A stretch of 7,165 nt of DNA from Caulobacteraceae bacterium (GTDB taxonomy: Bacteria > Pseudomonadota > Alphaproteobacteria > Caulobacterales > Caulobacteraceae), in NCBI GenBank assembly GCA_013815405.1, contig JACDGF010000108.1, positions 1 to 7,165 of the forward strand, read 5' to 3'. The notes under the pieces are model-generated. The model was not told where the DNA came from, ran no database searches, and saw only the letters and a list, made by a program, of their open reading frames with translations. How positions within the stretch are numbered: the first letter of the stretch is position 1; the number at the start of each line of letters is the position of its first letter. A program made the translations under genes and the position numbers. Of this stretch, positions 1-5,996 are shown in pieces.

Positions 1-230
1 GCCAAATCCCCATAACGCCCGCGCTTCATCCCGCGGTTCAGACTTCCAGCTTTCTTGAACACCCGCCTCCAGGTGAAACCCACCATCTCGCCCGGCGGGC
101 GTCCAAGAAACCTTAAGGATTTCGCCCCGTAGGCCGTCCGCCGAAACGTCCGGAGTTCGGCCGAGAGCCAATGCCCGGAATTGGCGCAACTCACCCCCGA
201 GGTTCCAAGACGCGTCGCCGCGCCTCTACA
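1..230. other. Unassigned left flank of the IS element
   Basis: No gene is recognised here. On the plus strand all three frames meet stops within about 115 bases. On the minus strand one frame stays open from about 230 to position 1 and off the window, with possible starts GTG at 194 and ATG at 86. It reads as a basic peptide (for example MVGFTWRRVFKKAGSLNRG from 86). Its codons include TTA, AGG and CTT, unlike the neighbouring GC-rich genes, and I do not recognise the product, so I do not call it a gene. A small inverted repeat, GCCGAA (140-145) with TTCGGC (156-161), is present but has no terminator-like T run. Nothing here resembles the missing 5' end of the glycosylase gene found right of the IS. 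Confidence 0.4.
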
Positions 231-256
231 GTAAGCGGAGCTTTTTCCCCACCTTG
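231..256 (+). repeat. IS66 left terminal inverted repeat (IRL)
   Basis: The outer end begins GTAAGCGGAGC. It matches the complement of the right end perfectly over the first 8 bases and at 10 of the first 11. After a T-rich stretch, a CCACCTTG block pairs with CCACCCTTG of the other end if a small gap is allowed. This is the presumed transposase binding and cleavage end. Confidence 0.9.
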
Positions 257-285
257 AAAACGGCTTGGCTCTGATGATGCTTGGG

Positions 286-305
286 CCCTCCTTGAGGGGG
301 TCGGC
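286..305 (+). promoter_or_regulatory. tnpA ribosome binding site with a possible masking hairpin
   Basis: GAGGGGG at 294-300 lies 5 nt upstream of the tnpA ATG at 306 and is the only good Shine-Dalgarno candidate. The CCCTC at 286-290 can pair with GAGGG at 294-298 across a 3-nt loop, which would hide the site in the mRNA. The pairing is visible in the sequence. That it limits transposase synthesis, for example when the element is read from an outside promoter, is inference; a 5-bp stem could be chance. Confidence 0.45.
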
Positions 306-713
306 ATGGAACGTTTGCCCATTGATTTGCCAGGTAATGGGCACGCTTGGGGCCGGGGCGAGGTCCTGCATGGGCCGGAGCGCCGGCGGCGGTGGACGTT
401 CGAACAGAAGTCTCGGATTGTCGCGGAGAGCTTCGCGCCGGGGGCGGTGACCAGTTCGGTGGCGCTGCGTTACGGCGTGCATCGCAATCAGCTTTACGCA
501 TGGCGGCGGGAACTGCGGGAGGCGGGCTCGGAGAGCCTTGGCCTGGATGTCGCCTTCGCGCCGATCGTTCTGGAATCGACTGGGCCGGCGATGGCTTGGC
601 GGGGGCCCTCAGGCCTCGAAGTCGAGATTGCCGGGGCCGTGGTGCGTGTGACGCGGGACAGCGACCTGAGCCTGCTGACGGCGGTGGCGCGGGCGCTGAA
701 GGCGGCTTCGTGA
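306..713 (+). CDS. tnpA: IS66 TnpA, helix-turn-helix accessory transposition protein
   Basis: This 135-aa protein is the first gene of the IS66 set. IS66-type elements such as IS679 need TnpA and TnpB together with the TnpC transposase, and TnpA is thought to bind DNA. Residues about 26-70 form a basic helix-turn-helix region: RRRRWTFEQK, then a helix, ALRYGVHRNQLYAWRREL, the usual signature of the family. The C-terminal part (LEVEIAGAVVRV, then a leucine-rich helix) is the short beta/alpha tail seen in IS66 TnpA proteins. Length is normal for the family. ATG 306 is chosen for its Shine-Dalgarno sequence GAGGGGG. The TGA stop (711-713) overlaps the GTG start of tnpB, so the two are probably translationally coupled. 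No inactivating change is seen. Confidence 0.93.
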   Translation: MERLPIDLPGNGHAWGRGEVLHGPERRRRWTFEQKSRIVAESFAPGAVTSSVALRYGVHRNQLYAWRRELREAGSESLGLDVAFAPIVLESTGPAMAWRGPSGLEVEIAGAVVRVTRDSDLSLLTAVARALKAAS

Positions 714-1063
714 TCGGCCTGCCGCCGGGGGTTCGGGTGCTGGTGGCGACCGCGCCTATCGACTTCCGTAAAGGCGCCGACAGCTTGGCGGCGCTGGCCA
801 AGGAAACGCTGAGCCAGGATCCGTTCTCGGGAACGGTGCTGGTGTTCCGCGCCAAGCGGGCGGACCGGGTGAAGATCGTGACCTGGGATGGGACGGGCCT
901 GGTGATGCTATGGAAGGCCCTGGACGAGGGCGCGTTCAAATGGCCGCCGATCAGCGAGGGGGTGATGAAGCTGTCGCCGGCACAGCTCATGGCCTTGTTG
1001 GAAGGGCTCGACTGGACGCGGGTTCACCCGCCGCGCAAGGCGCGTCCGACGGCGGTGTGTTAG
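710..1063 (+). CDS. tnpB: IS66 TnpB (Orf2) accessory protein
   Basis: This 117-aa protein is the second gene of the IS66 set, a compact globular protein required for transposition but without a known catalytic site. It should not be confused with the RNA-guided TnpB of IS200/IS605. Family signatures are the N-terminal VLVATAPIDFRKGADSLAAL (DFRKG at about 18-22), the central FRAKRADRVKIVTWDGTGL (WDGTGL at 59-64), and a C-terminal segment ending in a basic tail. The start is the GTG at 710, inside the GTGA overlap with the tnpA stop. An in-frame ATG at 347 would add over 120 residues that are only an out-of-frame reading of tnpA, so it is rejected. The resulting length fits the usual 110-120 aa. 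There is no Shine-Dalgarno-independent start nearby, which supports translational coupling to tnpA. Confidence 0.93.
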   Translation: MIGLPPGVRVLVATAPIDFRKGADSLAALAKETLSQDPFSGTVLVFRAKRADRVKIVTWDGTGLVMLWKALDEGAFKWPPISEGVMKLSPAQLMALLEGLDWTRVHPPRKARPTAVC

Positions 1064-1134
1064 GGTGCGACATGGTGACTCAGGGGCTTCGCGGGGGCGC
1101 CTCAAACCACTGATTTTATGCTCTGATCGTCTTC
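1064..1134 (+). other. 71-nt tnpB-tnpC spacer
   Basis: This untranslated gap lies inside the IS. The tnpC frame has a TGA at 1111, so tnpC cannot start further upstream than that. The sequence just before the tnpC ATG (CTGATCGTCTTC) has no Shine-Dalgarno match. The spacer holds a G-rich stretch around 1083-1100 that may fold weakly. I see no clear promoter. Confidence 0.4.
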
Positions 1135-2721
1135 ATGGACACGGTGCTGGACAGCCTTCCGGACGATGCCGAGACGCTGCGGGCGATGCTCCTGATCGAG
1201 CGCGCCACGAACGCCGAGATCAAGGCGCGGACCGTCGCGCTCACGGCCGAGTTGGAGCGACTGCAGGCGCAGGCCGCGCGCTATGAGCACATCATCGCCC
1301 AGCTGCGGCGCCTGACCTTCGGCAAGCGCTCCGAGCAGATGGACAAGGATCAGCTGCAGTTGGCGCTGGAGGATCTGCAACAGGGCGCGGCCGAAATCGA
1401 GGCCCAGGAGGAGAAAGACGATCCCCAGCTGAGAACCCACCGCACGCGCCAGCGCCGGGCAAGCCGGCCCTCGCTGCCCGGCCATCTGCCGCGGGTGGAC
1501 GTGGTCATCGAGCCGAAGACGACCGCCTGTCCCTGCTGCGCCGGGGCTATGCACCGGATCGGCGAGGATGTCTCCGAGCGCCTGGACGTGGTTCCGGCGC
1601 AATACCAGGTGATCGTCACCCATCGCCCGAAATACGCCTGCCGCGCCTGCGAGGGCAAAGTCGTCCAGGCCCCCGCTCCGGCGCGTCTCATCGAGGGCGG
1701 CCTGCCCACCGAGCGGATGGTGGCCAACGTGCTCGTCGCCAAATACGCCGACCACACCCCGCTCTATCGGCAGGCCCAGGGCCTGGCCCGCCAGGGCATA
1801 GAGATCGACCGTTCCACACTCGCGTTCTGGACCGGCTACGCCGCCGCCGAGCTGGAGCCCTTGTGGCGACACATGCGCGAGAGCTTGCTGAGCGGAGATC
1901 ATTTGTTCGTCGACGAGACCCGCGCGCCGGTGCTCGACCCGGGGCGCGGACGAACCAAGACCGATTACTTCTGGACCCTCGCTCGCGATGACCGGCCGTG
2001 GAACGGAGCCGATCCGCCGGCCGTGGTCTACACCTACGCCCCCGGCCGCGGCGCCGATCACGCGGTCAGCCTGCTGAAGGACTTCAGCGGCGTGCTGCAG
2101 ACCGACGGCTACGCGGTCTATCAGGGCCTGGCCAAAGCCCGCAACGACGTGGTTCTGGCTCAATGCTGGGCGCACGCGCGGCGCAAGTTCTTCGACCTCG
2201 CCAAGGGCGGATCGGCGCCCATCGCCACCGAGGCTTTGGCGCGGATCAGCCAGCTCTACGTCGTCGAAGCCGACGTCCGCGGCCATGAGCCGCCGGTTCG
2301 TCTCGCCGCCCGCGCCGAGAAAAGCGCGCCGTTGATCGAGGCGCTCAAATCCTGGCTCGAAGATCGCCGGGCCCAGATCCGGGGCGGTTCCCCCACCGCC
2401 GAAGCCATCCGCTACGCCCTCTCGCGTTGGGCGGGCCTGACCCGGTTCCTCGAAGACGGGCGCATCGAACTGGACACCAACGCCGTCGAACGCGCCATGC
2501 GGCCCATCGCCCTGAATCGAAAGAACAGCCTGTTCGCCGGCTCAGACGAAGGCGCCCATCACTGGGCCATCCTCGCCACCCTGATCGAGTGCTGCAAGCT
2601 CCACGCCGTCAACCCGCAGGCCTATCTCGAAGATATCCTGACCCGGCTGGTGAACGGTCACCCGCAGAGCAAAATAGATCAACTCACGCCCTGGGCCTGG
2701 CGCCAAGCCAGCGCCGGCTGA
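1135..2721 (+). CDS. tnpC: IS66 TnpC, DDE transposase
   Basis: This 528-aa protein is the catalytic transposase of the element. Residues about 10-95 are a leucine-rich, charged helical region suited to a coiled coil, with RRLTFGKRSEQ at 58-68, a conserved IS66 block. A zinc-finger-like part has C132/C135 and C169/C172 (CPCC and CRAC). The RNase H-like catalytic core has candidate acidic residues D260 in LFVDETRAPV, D324 in LQTDGYAVY and E452 in NAVERAMRPIAL, together with the family motif CWAHARRKFFD (344-354). The C-terminus has the usual RKNSLFAGSDEGAHHWAIL and a Leu-rich helix (YLEDILTRLVNGHP). Length is typical and no frameshift is seen, so it appears functional. ATG 1135 is the first start after an in-frame stop, but it lacks a Shine-Dalgarno sequence, which may keep transposase levels low. 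Confidence 0.97.
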   Translation: MDTVLDSLPDDAETLRAMLLIERATNAEIKARTVALTAELERLQAQAARYEHIIAQLRRLTFGKRSEQMDKDQLQLALEDLQQGAAEIEAQEEKDDPQLRTHRTRQRRASRPSLPGHLPRVDVVIEPKTTACPCCAGAMHRIGEDVSERLDVVPAQYQVIVTHRPKYACRACEGKVVQAPAPARLIEGGLPTERMVANVLVAKYADHTPLYRQAQGLARQGIEIDRSTLAFWTGYAAAELEPLWRHMRESLLSGDHLFVDETRAPVLDPGRGRTKTDYFWTLARDDRPWNGADPPAVVYTYAPGRGADHAVSLLKDFSGVLQTDGYAVYQGLAKARNDVVLAQCWAHARRKFFDLAKGGSAPIATEALARISQLYVVEADVRGHEPPVRLAARAEKSAPLIEALKSWLEDRRAQIRGGSPTAEAIRYALSRWAGLTRFLEDGRIELDTNAVERAMRPIALNRKNSLFAGSDEGAHHWAILATLIECCKLHAVNPQAYLEDILTRLVNGHPQSKIDQLTPWAWRQASAG

Positions 2722-2737
2722 ACCAGACACCCAGCCG

Positions 2738-2761
2738 CAAGGGTGGCAGGGCACCGCTTAC
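2738..2761 (-). repeat. IS66 right terminal inverted repeat (IRR)
   Basis: Read on the minus strand from 2761, it begins GTAAGCGGTGCCC and reaches CCACCCTTG. It pairs with the left end over the first 11 bases with one mismatch. It lies 16 nt after the tnpC stop, the usual short distance for IS66. The sequence changes to alkA-like coding immediately outside it. Confidence 0.9.
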
Positions 2762-3703
2762 GATAGAGCGAGGGCGCGCCGGAAACCAGGCGGTTCAGAT
2801 CGGCCGACGCGCCGTTTCGCCAGACGAAGGCGCGGCTGCCCTCGGCGCCGCCCTCCGCGTCTTCGACCTCGCGGCCGACCCCTTGCCCTTGCGGATCGCT
2901 TCGGCCTTCGGCGACGATGCCCTGCTCGGCCCCTGGTCCGCGCCCGGCCCGGCCTGCGGCTTCTCGGCCTGTGGGGCCGGTTCGAGGCGATCGTCCGCGC
3001 GGTCCTCGACGATCATCGGGGGCCGGAAGCGTTCCGCCGCGCCGCCGGCCGGCTCGCCGAACGGTTCGGGGCGCGGGTCCCTTTCGAAGAGGCGGGCCTT
3101 AAGCGCCTGTTTCCGACCCCGGAAGATTTCGCCCGCGCCGACCTCGAGGCCGCCGGTCTCGACCCCGCGAGGTCGGCGATGCTGCGCGGCCTCGCCCGCG
3201 CCGTGCTGGACGGAAAGCTCCGCCTGGACGAGCCGGCCGAGGACGTGATGGCCGACCTCGCCCTCCTCCCCGGCTTCGGCCCATCCCGCGCCCAATGGGT
3301 GGCCTTGCGCGGCTATGGCGAACCGGACGCCTTCCCGGCCGACGATCCGGACCTGAGGCGCGCCTTCAGGACGATGTCGGCGGACGGGGTCGCCCCGCGA
3401 GCGCGCGCCGAAGCTTGGCGTCCCTGGCGCGGCTACGCCTTCTTCCACCTTTCGCGCGAAGCGGCCGAGCCGGCGCCGGCGGACGTTCCCCGAGCCGAGG
3501 GACCTCGGCTTGAAAGTGGGCGGGCGTATGGACCGGAGGCGGTTGAAGAGCCGGGCGAGCGGCTTCGTAGGGCATTGCTCGAACGTAGGCGGGCTGAGGG
3601 GCGAAGGGTGCGACGGGTAGCCGGCGAGCCCACATCTGGCGCGCGCCAATCGGCAGTTGATCTGGGAATTGATGCTTTCGTTACCTCATTCAACCGTAGA
3701 TAA
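2762..3703 (+). pseudogene. Truncated, frameshifted AlkA-like 3-methyladenine DNA glycosylase II
   Basis: AlkA-type enzymes remove alkylated bases by base excision repair. The similarity starts in one frame with FDLAADP (2862-2882), the usual block before the HhH-GPD domain in Ada/AlkA-type proteins. It continues in another frame from LVRARPGLRLLGLWGRFE (2933 on), so one C appears to be missing from the CCCC run at 2930-2933. The second frame has the helix-hairpin-helix LPGFGPSRAQ (3266-3295), the catalytic Asp in FPADDPDLRRAF (codon 3344-3346), and WRPWRGYAFFHL up to 3451. The N-terminal half is absent: the gene begins at the IS right end with no plausible start or Shine-Dalgarno. After 3454 an 82-residue Arg/Glu/Ala-rich tail runs to the TAA at 3701-3703, where family members usually end within a dozen residues. 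I infer a non-functional remnant. The family call is firm; the frameshift could be a sequencing error, but the truncation could not. Confidence 0.85.
3491..3512. repeat. Hairpin just after the alkA-like domain
   Basis: AGCCGAGG (3493-3500) and CCTCGGCT (3503-3510) are exact inverted copies. The stem extends by a G-T and a C-G pair to 3491/3512. Neither strand has a T run after it, so it is not a clear intrinsic terminator. Its place about 40 nt beyond the end of recognisable glycosylase sequence would suit the original 3' end of that gene. Confidence 0.4.
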
Positions 3704-3714
3704 ATTCCGTAGTT

Positions 3715-5397
3715 CTAACAAGGATCGTTCAGCGCTAACGTAATCTGTTTGAGTGACTCTTCACACTTTTGCGCTAGCTTCCAATAATGCTCTCTGAGCG
3801 AGCCGTGCATCTCTATTGCATTTCGCCGCAACTTCTCGGCGCCCGCGCCTGGCGCGTGGCCCTTCACCTTGCTTCGAAGCTCGTGAAGGTCGCGTAATGG
3901 CTTCAAGATTTCTCGCGCGCGCTCGCCGTCAAATCCATATTGTCTAAGGCACTCTTCTAAAAGCCCGAGTGAGTGGATTCGAAGGTCCGGGTTCGCGGAC
4001 CGTGTACGCAGCCACTTCTCTTCAAACCCCTCAACAAGCAATTGGTCAAGATGGAGAATTTCGTCCTCCCACTCATCGGGCGAACTTGTAACTGGATAGT
4101 GCGCCTTGTCCATGAGCGCTTGGTTTCGGAGCCTCCACCAAGGCACGTTGGAATCCAGGCTTTCGAGATTCAGCTTGAGGGCAATTAGCGGGTCGTAGTA
4201 ATCCGACCGTTCGCCCTGGAAGTCTGTTCTAAACGCACGTTTCGAAATCCAACCCTTCGGCTGCTCGTTGTATTGCTTCCAATGCAGTTGCTCTTCGTAG
4301 GGGAGAGCACGAAGGTAGACCAAATAGGTGTGAACCTGCCCTTCGGCGTTGATATCGAACGTCTTTAGGTACCAAGCGCCTCGGCAGCCAACGGATCGAT
4401 GATCGAGCGAGTATTTTTCTCGATCGCCCTTGTATTTGAGCAAAACCTCCGGGCGAAAGAACGCAGGTGTTGTATCAAATGGTTTGTCGGATTTCTTGAA
4501 GTAGTTCGCCGTCGCCTCCGGGCTACACGATATTTCCTCTATCCGTTCATTTTTCCAATCGACCGCAATGAAACTGGCATATTGCTTGCTGTCATCACGG
4601 CCCAATATTTCATTGATAATGGCTTGACGCGATCTTACAAACGGAACGATCTCAATGCCGCGAGCGTAGGCGGCGGCCCCAGGATTGCGGCTGTAGCGAT
4701 AGCGGATTGTGTCTCCATAGGTTCGCTCGTCCTGGACGGTCGGGTTCCAACTCGTGAAATTGGGATCAGTGTAGGCGAAGTCGAACATTCGAAGAAGTAC
4801 CGCTTCAGTTAGTGTCGAATATTTTAGCAATTCAGCACGATCAAAGAGAACCATTTTTCCGATTGATTCTGAATTGTCTCCGTTGTTTATTCTAACTACT
4901 TTGATAATATCTTCTATATCACCATGCCGATCCAATCTACACCACGCGTCACGTGCCTTCAAATAGTGAAGACCCAGACTATGCACAAACCTTTGCAGGA
5001 TTTCGCAGTACCGACGTCGCTCTGGCACTCCCTCAAAGTTCCTGATGAAGACGAGTTGCTCGCCTCTCGCGAGCGTCTTACTGCCTGCGTTCGCCAAGGG
5101 CGATTCAATGCCGACTGCATCATGGGACGCCCAGATCGACCAGGAATCCCAAGAATTGGCACTCCAGCCCATCAAATCCTCCCAATCTGGAGGGTTGAGG
5201 GCATCTCGCGGTACCAGTGCTGAGACCACGTACATATGGCCCGCGGAGAGAAAGAGCACGACGCTGTCCGTCTCGGCATTTCGCGCTAGACACGCGACAG
5301 AAGGCTCCATGCTGAGCCACGCGTCTAGCTCGCCCGCGTCCGTCGGCGCGACAAGCGCAGCCGCTATGGCCTTCACAACTGAGCTTTGGTCCCGCAT
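3715..5397 (-). CDS. Large hypothetical protein, low GC, with a C-terminal HEPN-like R-x5-H motif
   Basis: This 560-aa soluble-looking protein has no signal peptide or membrane segment, and I cannot name its family. The N-terminal third has a Trp-rich stretch (five Trp at 72-89) and LVFIRNFEGVPERRRYCEIL at 115-134, followed by AWCRLDRHGDIEDII (151-165). The middle holds TYLVYLRALPYEEQLHWKQY (357-376). The C-terminal 130 residues are helical: HLDQLLVEGFEEKWL, SLGLLEECLRQYGF, then LRDLHELRSKVKGH, where R508 and H514 fit the R-x4-6-H pattern of HEPN ribonucleases, followed by a Lys/Arg-rich helix. That fold is inference. The gene is far more AT-rich than its neighbours, which suggests transfer. 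ATG 5397 has no good Shine-Dalgarno and follows in-frame TGA-TAA stops. A strong one serves ATG 5476 in a different frame. The gene may therefore be N-terminally frameshifted. A defence or toxin role is possible but unproven. Confidence 0.75.
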   Translation of the reverse strand: MRDQSSVVKAIAAALVAPTDAGELDAWLSMEPSVACLARNAETDSVVLFLSAGHMYVVSALVPRDALNPPDWEDLMGWSANSWDSWSIWASHDAVGIESPLANAGSKTLARGEQLVFIRNFEGVPERRRYCEILQRFVHSLGLHYLKARDAWCRLDRHGDIEDIIKVVRINNGDNSESIGKMVLFDRAELLKYSTLTEAVLLRMFDFAYTDPNFTSWNPTVQDERTYGDTIRYRYSRNPGAAAYARGIEIVPFVRSRQAIINEILGRDDSKQYASFIAVDWKNERIEEISCSPEATANYFKKSDKPFDTTPAFFRPEVLLKYKGDREKYSLDHRSVGCRGAWYLKTFDINAEGQVHTYLVYLRALPYEEQLHWKQYNEQPKGWISKRAFRTDFQGERSDYYDPLIALKLNLESLDSNVPWWRLRNQALMDKAHYPVTSSPDEWEDEILHLDQLLVEGFEEKWLRTRSANPDLRIHSLGLLEECLRQYGFDGERAREILKPLRDLHELRSKVKGHAPGAGAEKLRRNAIEMHGSLREHYWKLAQKCEESLKQITLALNDPC

Positions 5398-5475
5398 TCG
5401 ACGAGCTTATCAGATTGGCACCGAAAGAGTGGACAGGATCAATGTGCTCCGATGGCGCGGTGATCGATTTGGACA

Positions 5476-5490
5476 TCAAGCCCCCTCCTT
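5476..5490 (-). promoter_or_regulatory. Strong Shine-Dalgarno and ATG in the +1 frame upstream of the 560-aa gene
   Basis: On the minus strand AAGGAGGGGG (5490-5481) stands 7 nt, counted from its AAGGAGG core, before ATG 5474-5476. It is the best ribosome binding site in the region. The frame starts MSKSITAPSEHIDPVHSF, looks like ordinary coding for 26 codons, and then passes the start of the 560-aa frame at 5397 out of register by one base (79 nt). Beyond that it becomes a Cys/Arg-rich out-of-frame reading and stops at 5120. Removing one base near 5397 would join both parts. Confidence 0.6.
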
Positions 5491-5533
5491 GAGAGTCGAC
5501 GCTGCGGTCGCCGCTCCTGGCACCCATCCCCCG

Positions 5534-5983
5534 CTATTTCGCCGGACCAACGTCCATCCCGTCATAGCTGTTCAGTCTCAGCTTGGCGGCGAGGGCGTAG
5601 AGCTCCTCGTTGCGCGCCAAAAGGCTCTCGGGCGTATGATGTTCGACGCGCTCGACGTGAAGCTGCCAGAGGTCGGGCACACCGGCGCTTGCTTTCTCCA
5701 GCGGCCGGACTTCCACAAGCCTGTAGCCGCGGGCGACCAGGGCCTTGGATGCTTCCTCCAGTTCGGGTTTGCTCGCTGCGGTGAAATAGTATCCCCACAA
5801 GAGATCGCCGTTCAAATCCCACGCCGTGTGGGCTTTCATATTGGCGAACATCGCTTCGATCTGAGCGCGGGGAATGTGCGCTGTCGCGGTCTGGGTTTTC
5901 GCCGGAGTCGAGAGAAGAACGACCGCGAGGGCGGGCGAGGCCAGAGCACGATTGATCGTCACGAATTTGTCTCCGCCAACCAC
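5534..5983 (-). CDS. RraB-family protein (RNase E regulator-like) with a signal-like N-terminus
   Basis: This 149-aa protein has a C-terminal part that matches the RraB-type fold. NGDLLWGYYFTAASKPELEE is followed by a helix, GYRLVEVRP, then a strand LWQLHVERVEHHTPES, a helix, and the closing SYDGMDVGP. In E. coli the cytosolic RraB binds RNase E and alters degradosome composition; whether this distant member does so is unknown. Oddly, residues about 12-35 (RALASPALAVVLLSTPAKTQTATA) look like a signal peptide with a possible cleavage after ATA, which would export the protein. Two GTG starts compete: 5983, after GAGGGGG, and 5962, after GGCGGAG with 8-nt spacing. A purely cytosolic version could begin at ATG 5851. 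It lies 13-34 nt downstream of nnr and is likely cotranscribed with it. Family call fairly sure; function and localisation not. Confidence 0.75.
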   Translation of the reverse strand: MVGGDKFVTINRALASPALAVVLLSTPAKTQTATAHIPRAQIEAMFANMKAHTAWDLNGDLLWGYYFTAASKPELEEASKALVARGYRLVEVRPLEKASAGVPDLWQLHVERVEHHTPESLLARNEELYALAAKLRLNSYDGMDVGPAK

Positions 5984-5996
5984 GGCAGTTTCCCCC

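Larger units (their letters stand above)
231..2761 (+). mobile_element. IS66-family insertion sequence, structurally complete
   Basis: The element is 2,531 bp, within the usual IS66 range, and carries the three-gene tnpA-tnpB-tnpC set in one orientation. Its left end begins GTAAGCGGAGC, and the complement of its right end begins GTAAGCGGTGC. The GTAAGCG-type tip is typical of IS66 elements. All three reading frames are open and show family motifs, so the copy could be active. IS66 elements normally make 8-bp target duplications, but here the flanks are CCTCTACA (223-230) and GATAGAGC (2762-2769), which do not match. The element abuts the truncated alkA-like gene on its right. I am confident of the family and ends; the exact subgroup needs comparison with reference elements. 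Confidence 0.94.

Noticed and set aside
89..101. GC-rich small hairpin CGCCC-GGC-GGGCG in the left flank
   Set aside because: A 5-bp stem in GC-rich sequence is expected by chance, and there is no T run after it.
347..709. N-terminal extension of tnpB from ATG 347
   Set aside because: These residues are tnpA read in another frame, while the GTG at 710 gives the normal IS66 TnpB length and the typical overlapping start.
1102..2286. Minus-strand open frame of 394 codons opposite tnpC
   Set aside because: It is the antisense of a firmly identified transposase, with no recognisable motifs and no separate ribosome binding site.
2427..3248. Plus-strand frame spanning the IS right end as one 273-codon gene
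   Set aside because: The first part is an out-of-frame reading of tnpC. Only the part after 2763 has meaning, as the glycosylase N-terminal fragment, so this is not a real fusion gene.
2795..3649. Long minus-strand open frame of 284 codons opposite the glycosylase remnant
   Set aside because: It lies antisense to sequence with clear AlkA motifs, its product is Pro/Arg/Gly-rich with no domain pattern, and long antisense frames are expected at this GC content.
3640..3720. Possible tRNA gene or attachment site at the edge of the low-GC gene
   Set aside because: No cloverleaf or T-loop motif (GTTCGANTC) is present, and no direct repeat is found at the opposite edge near 5400-5530.
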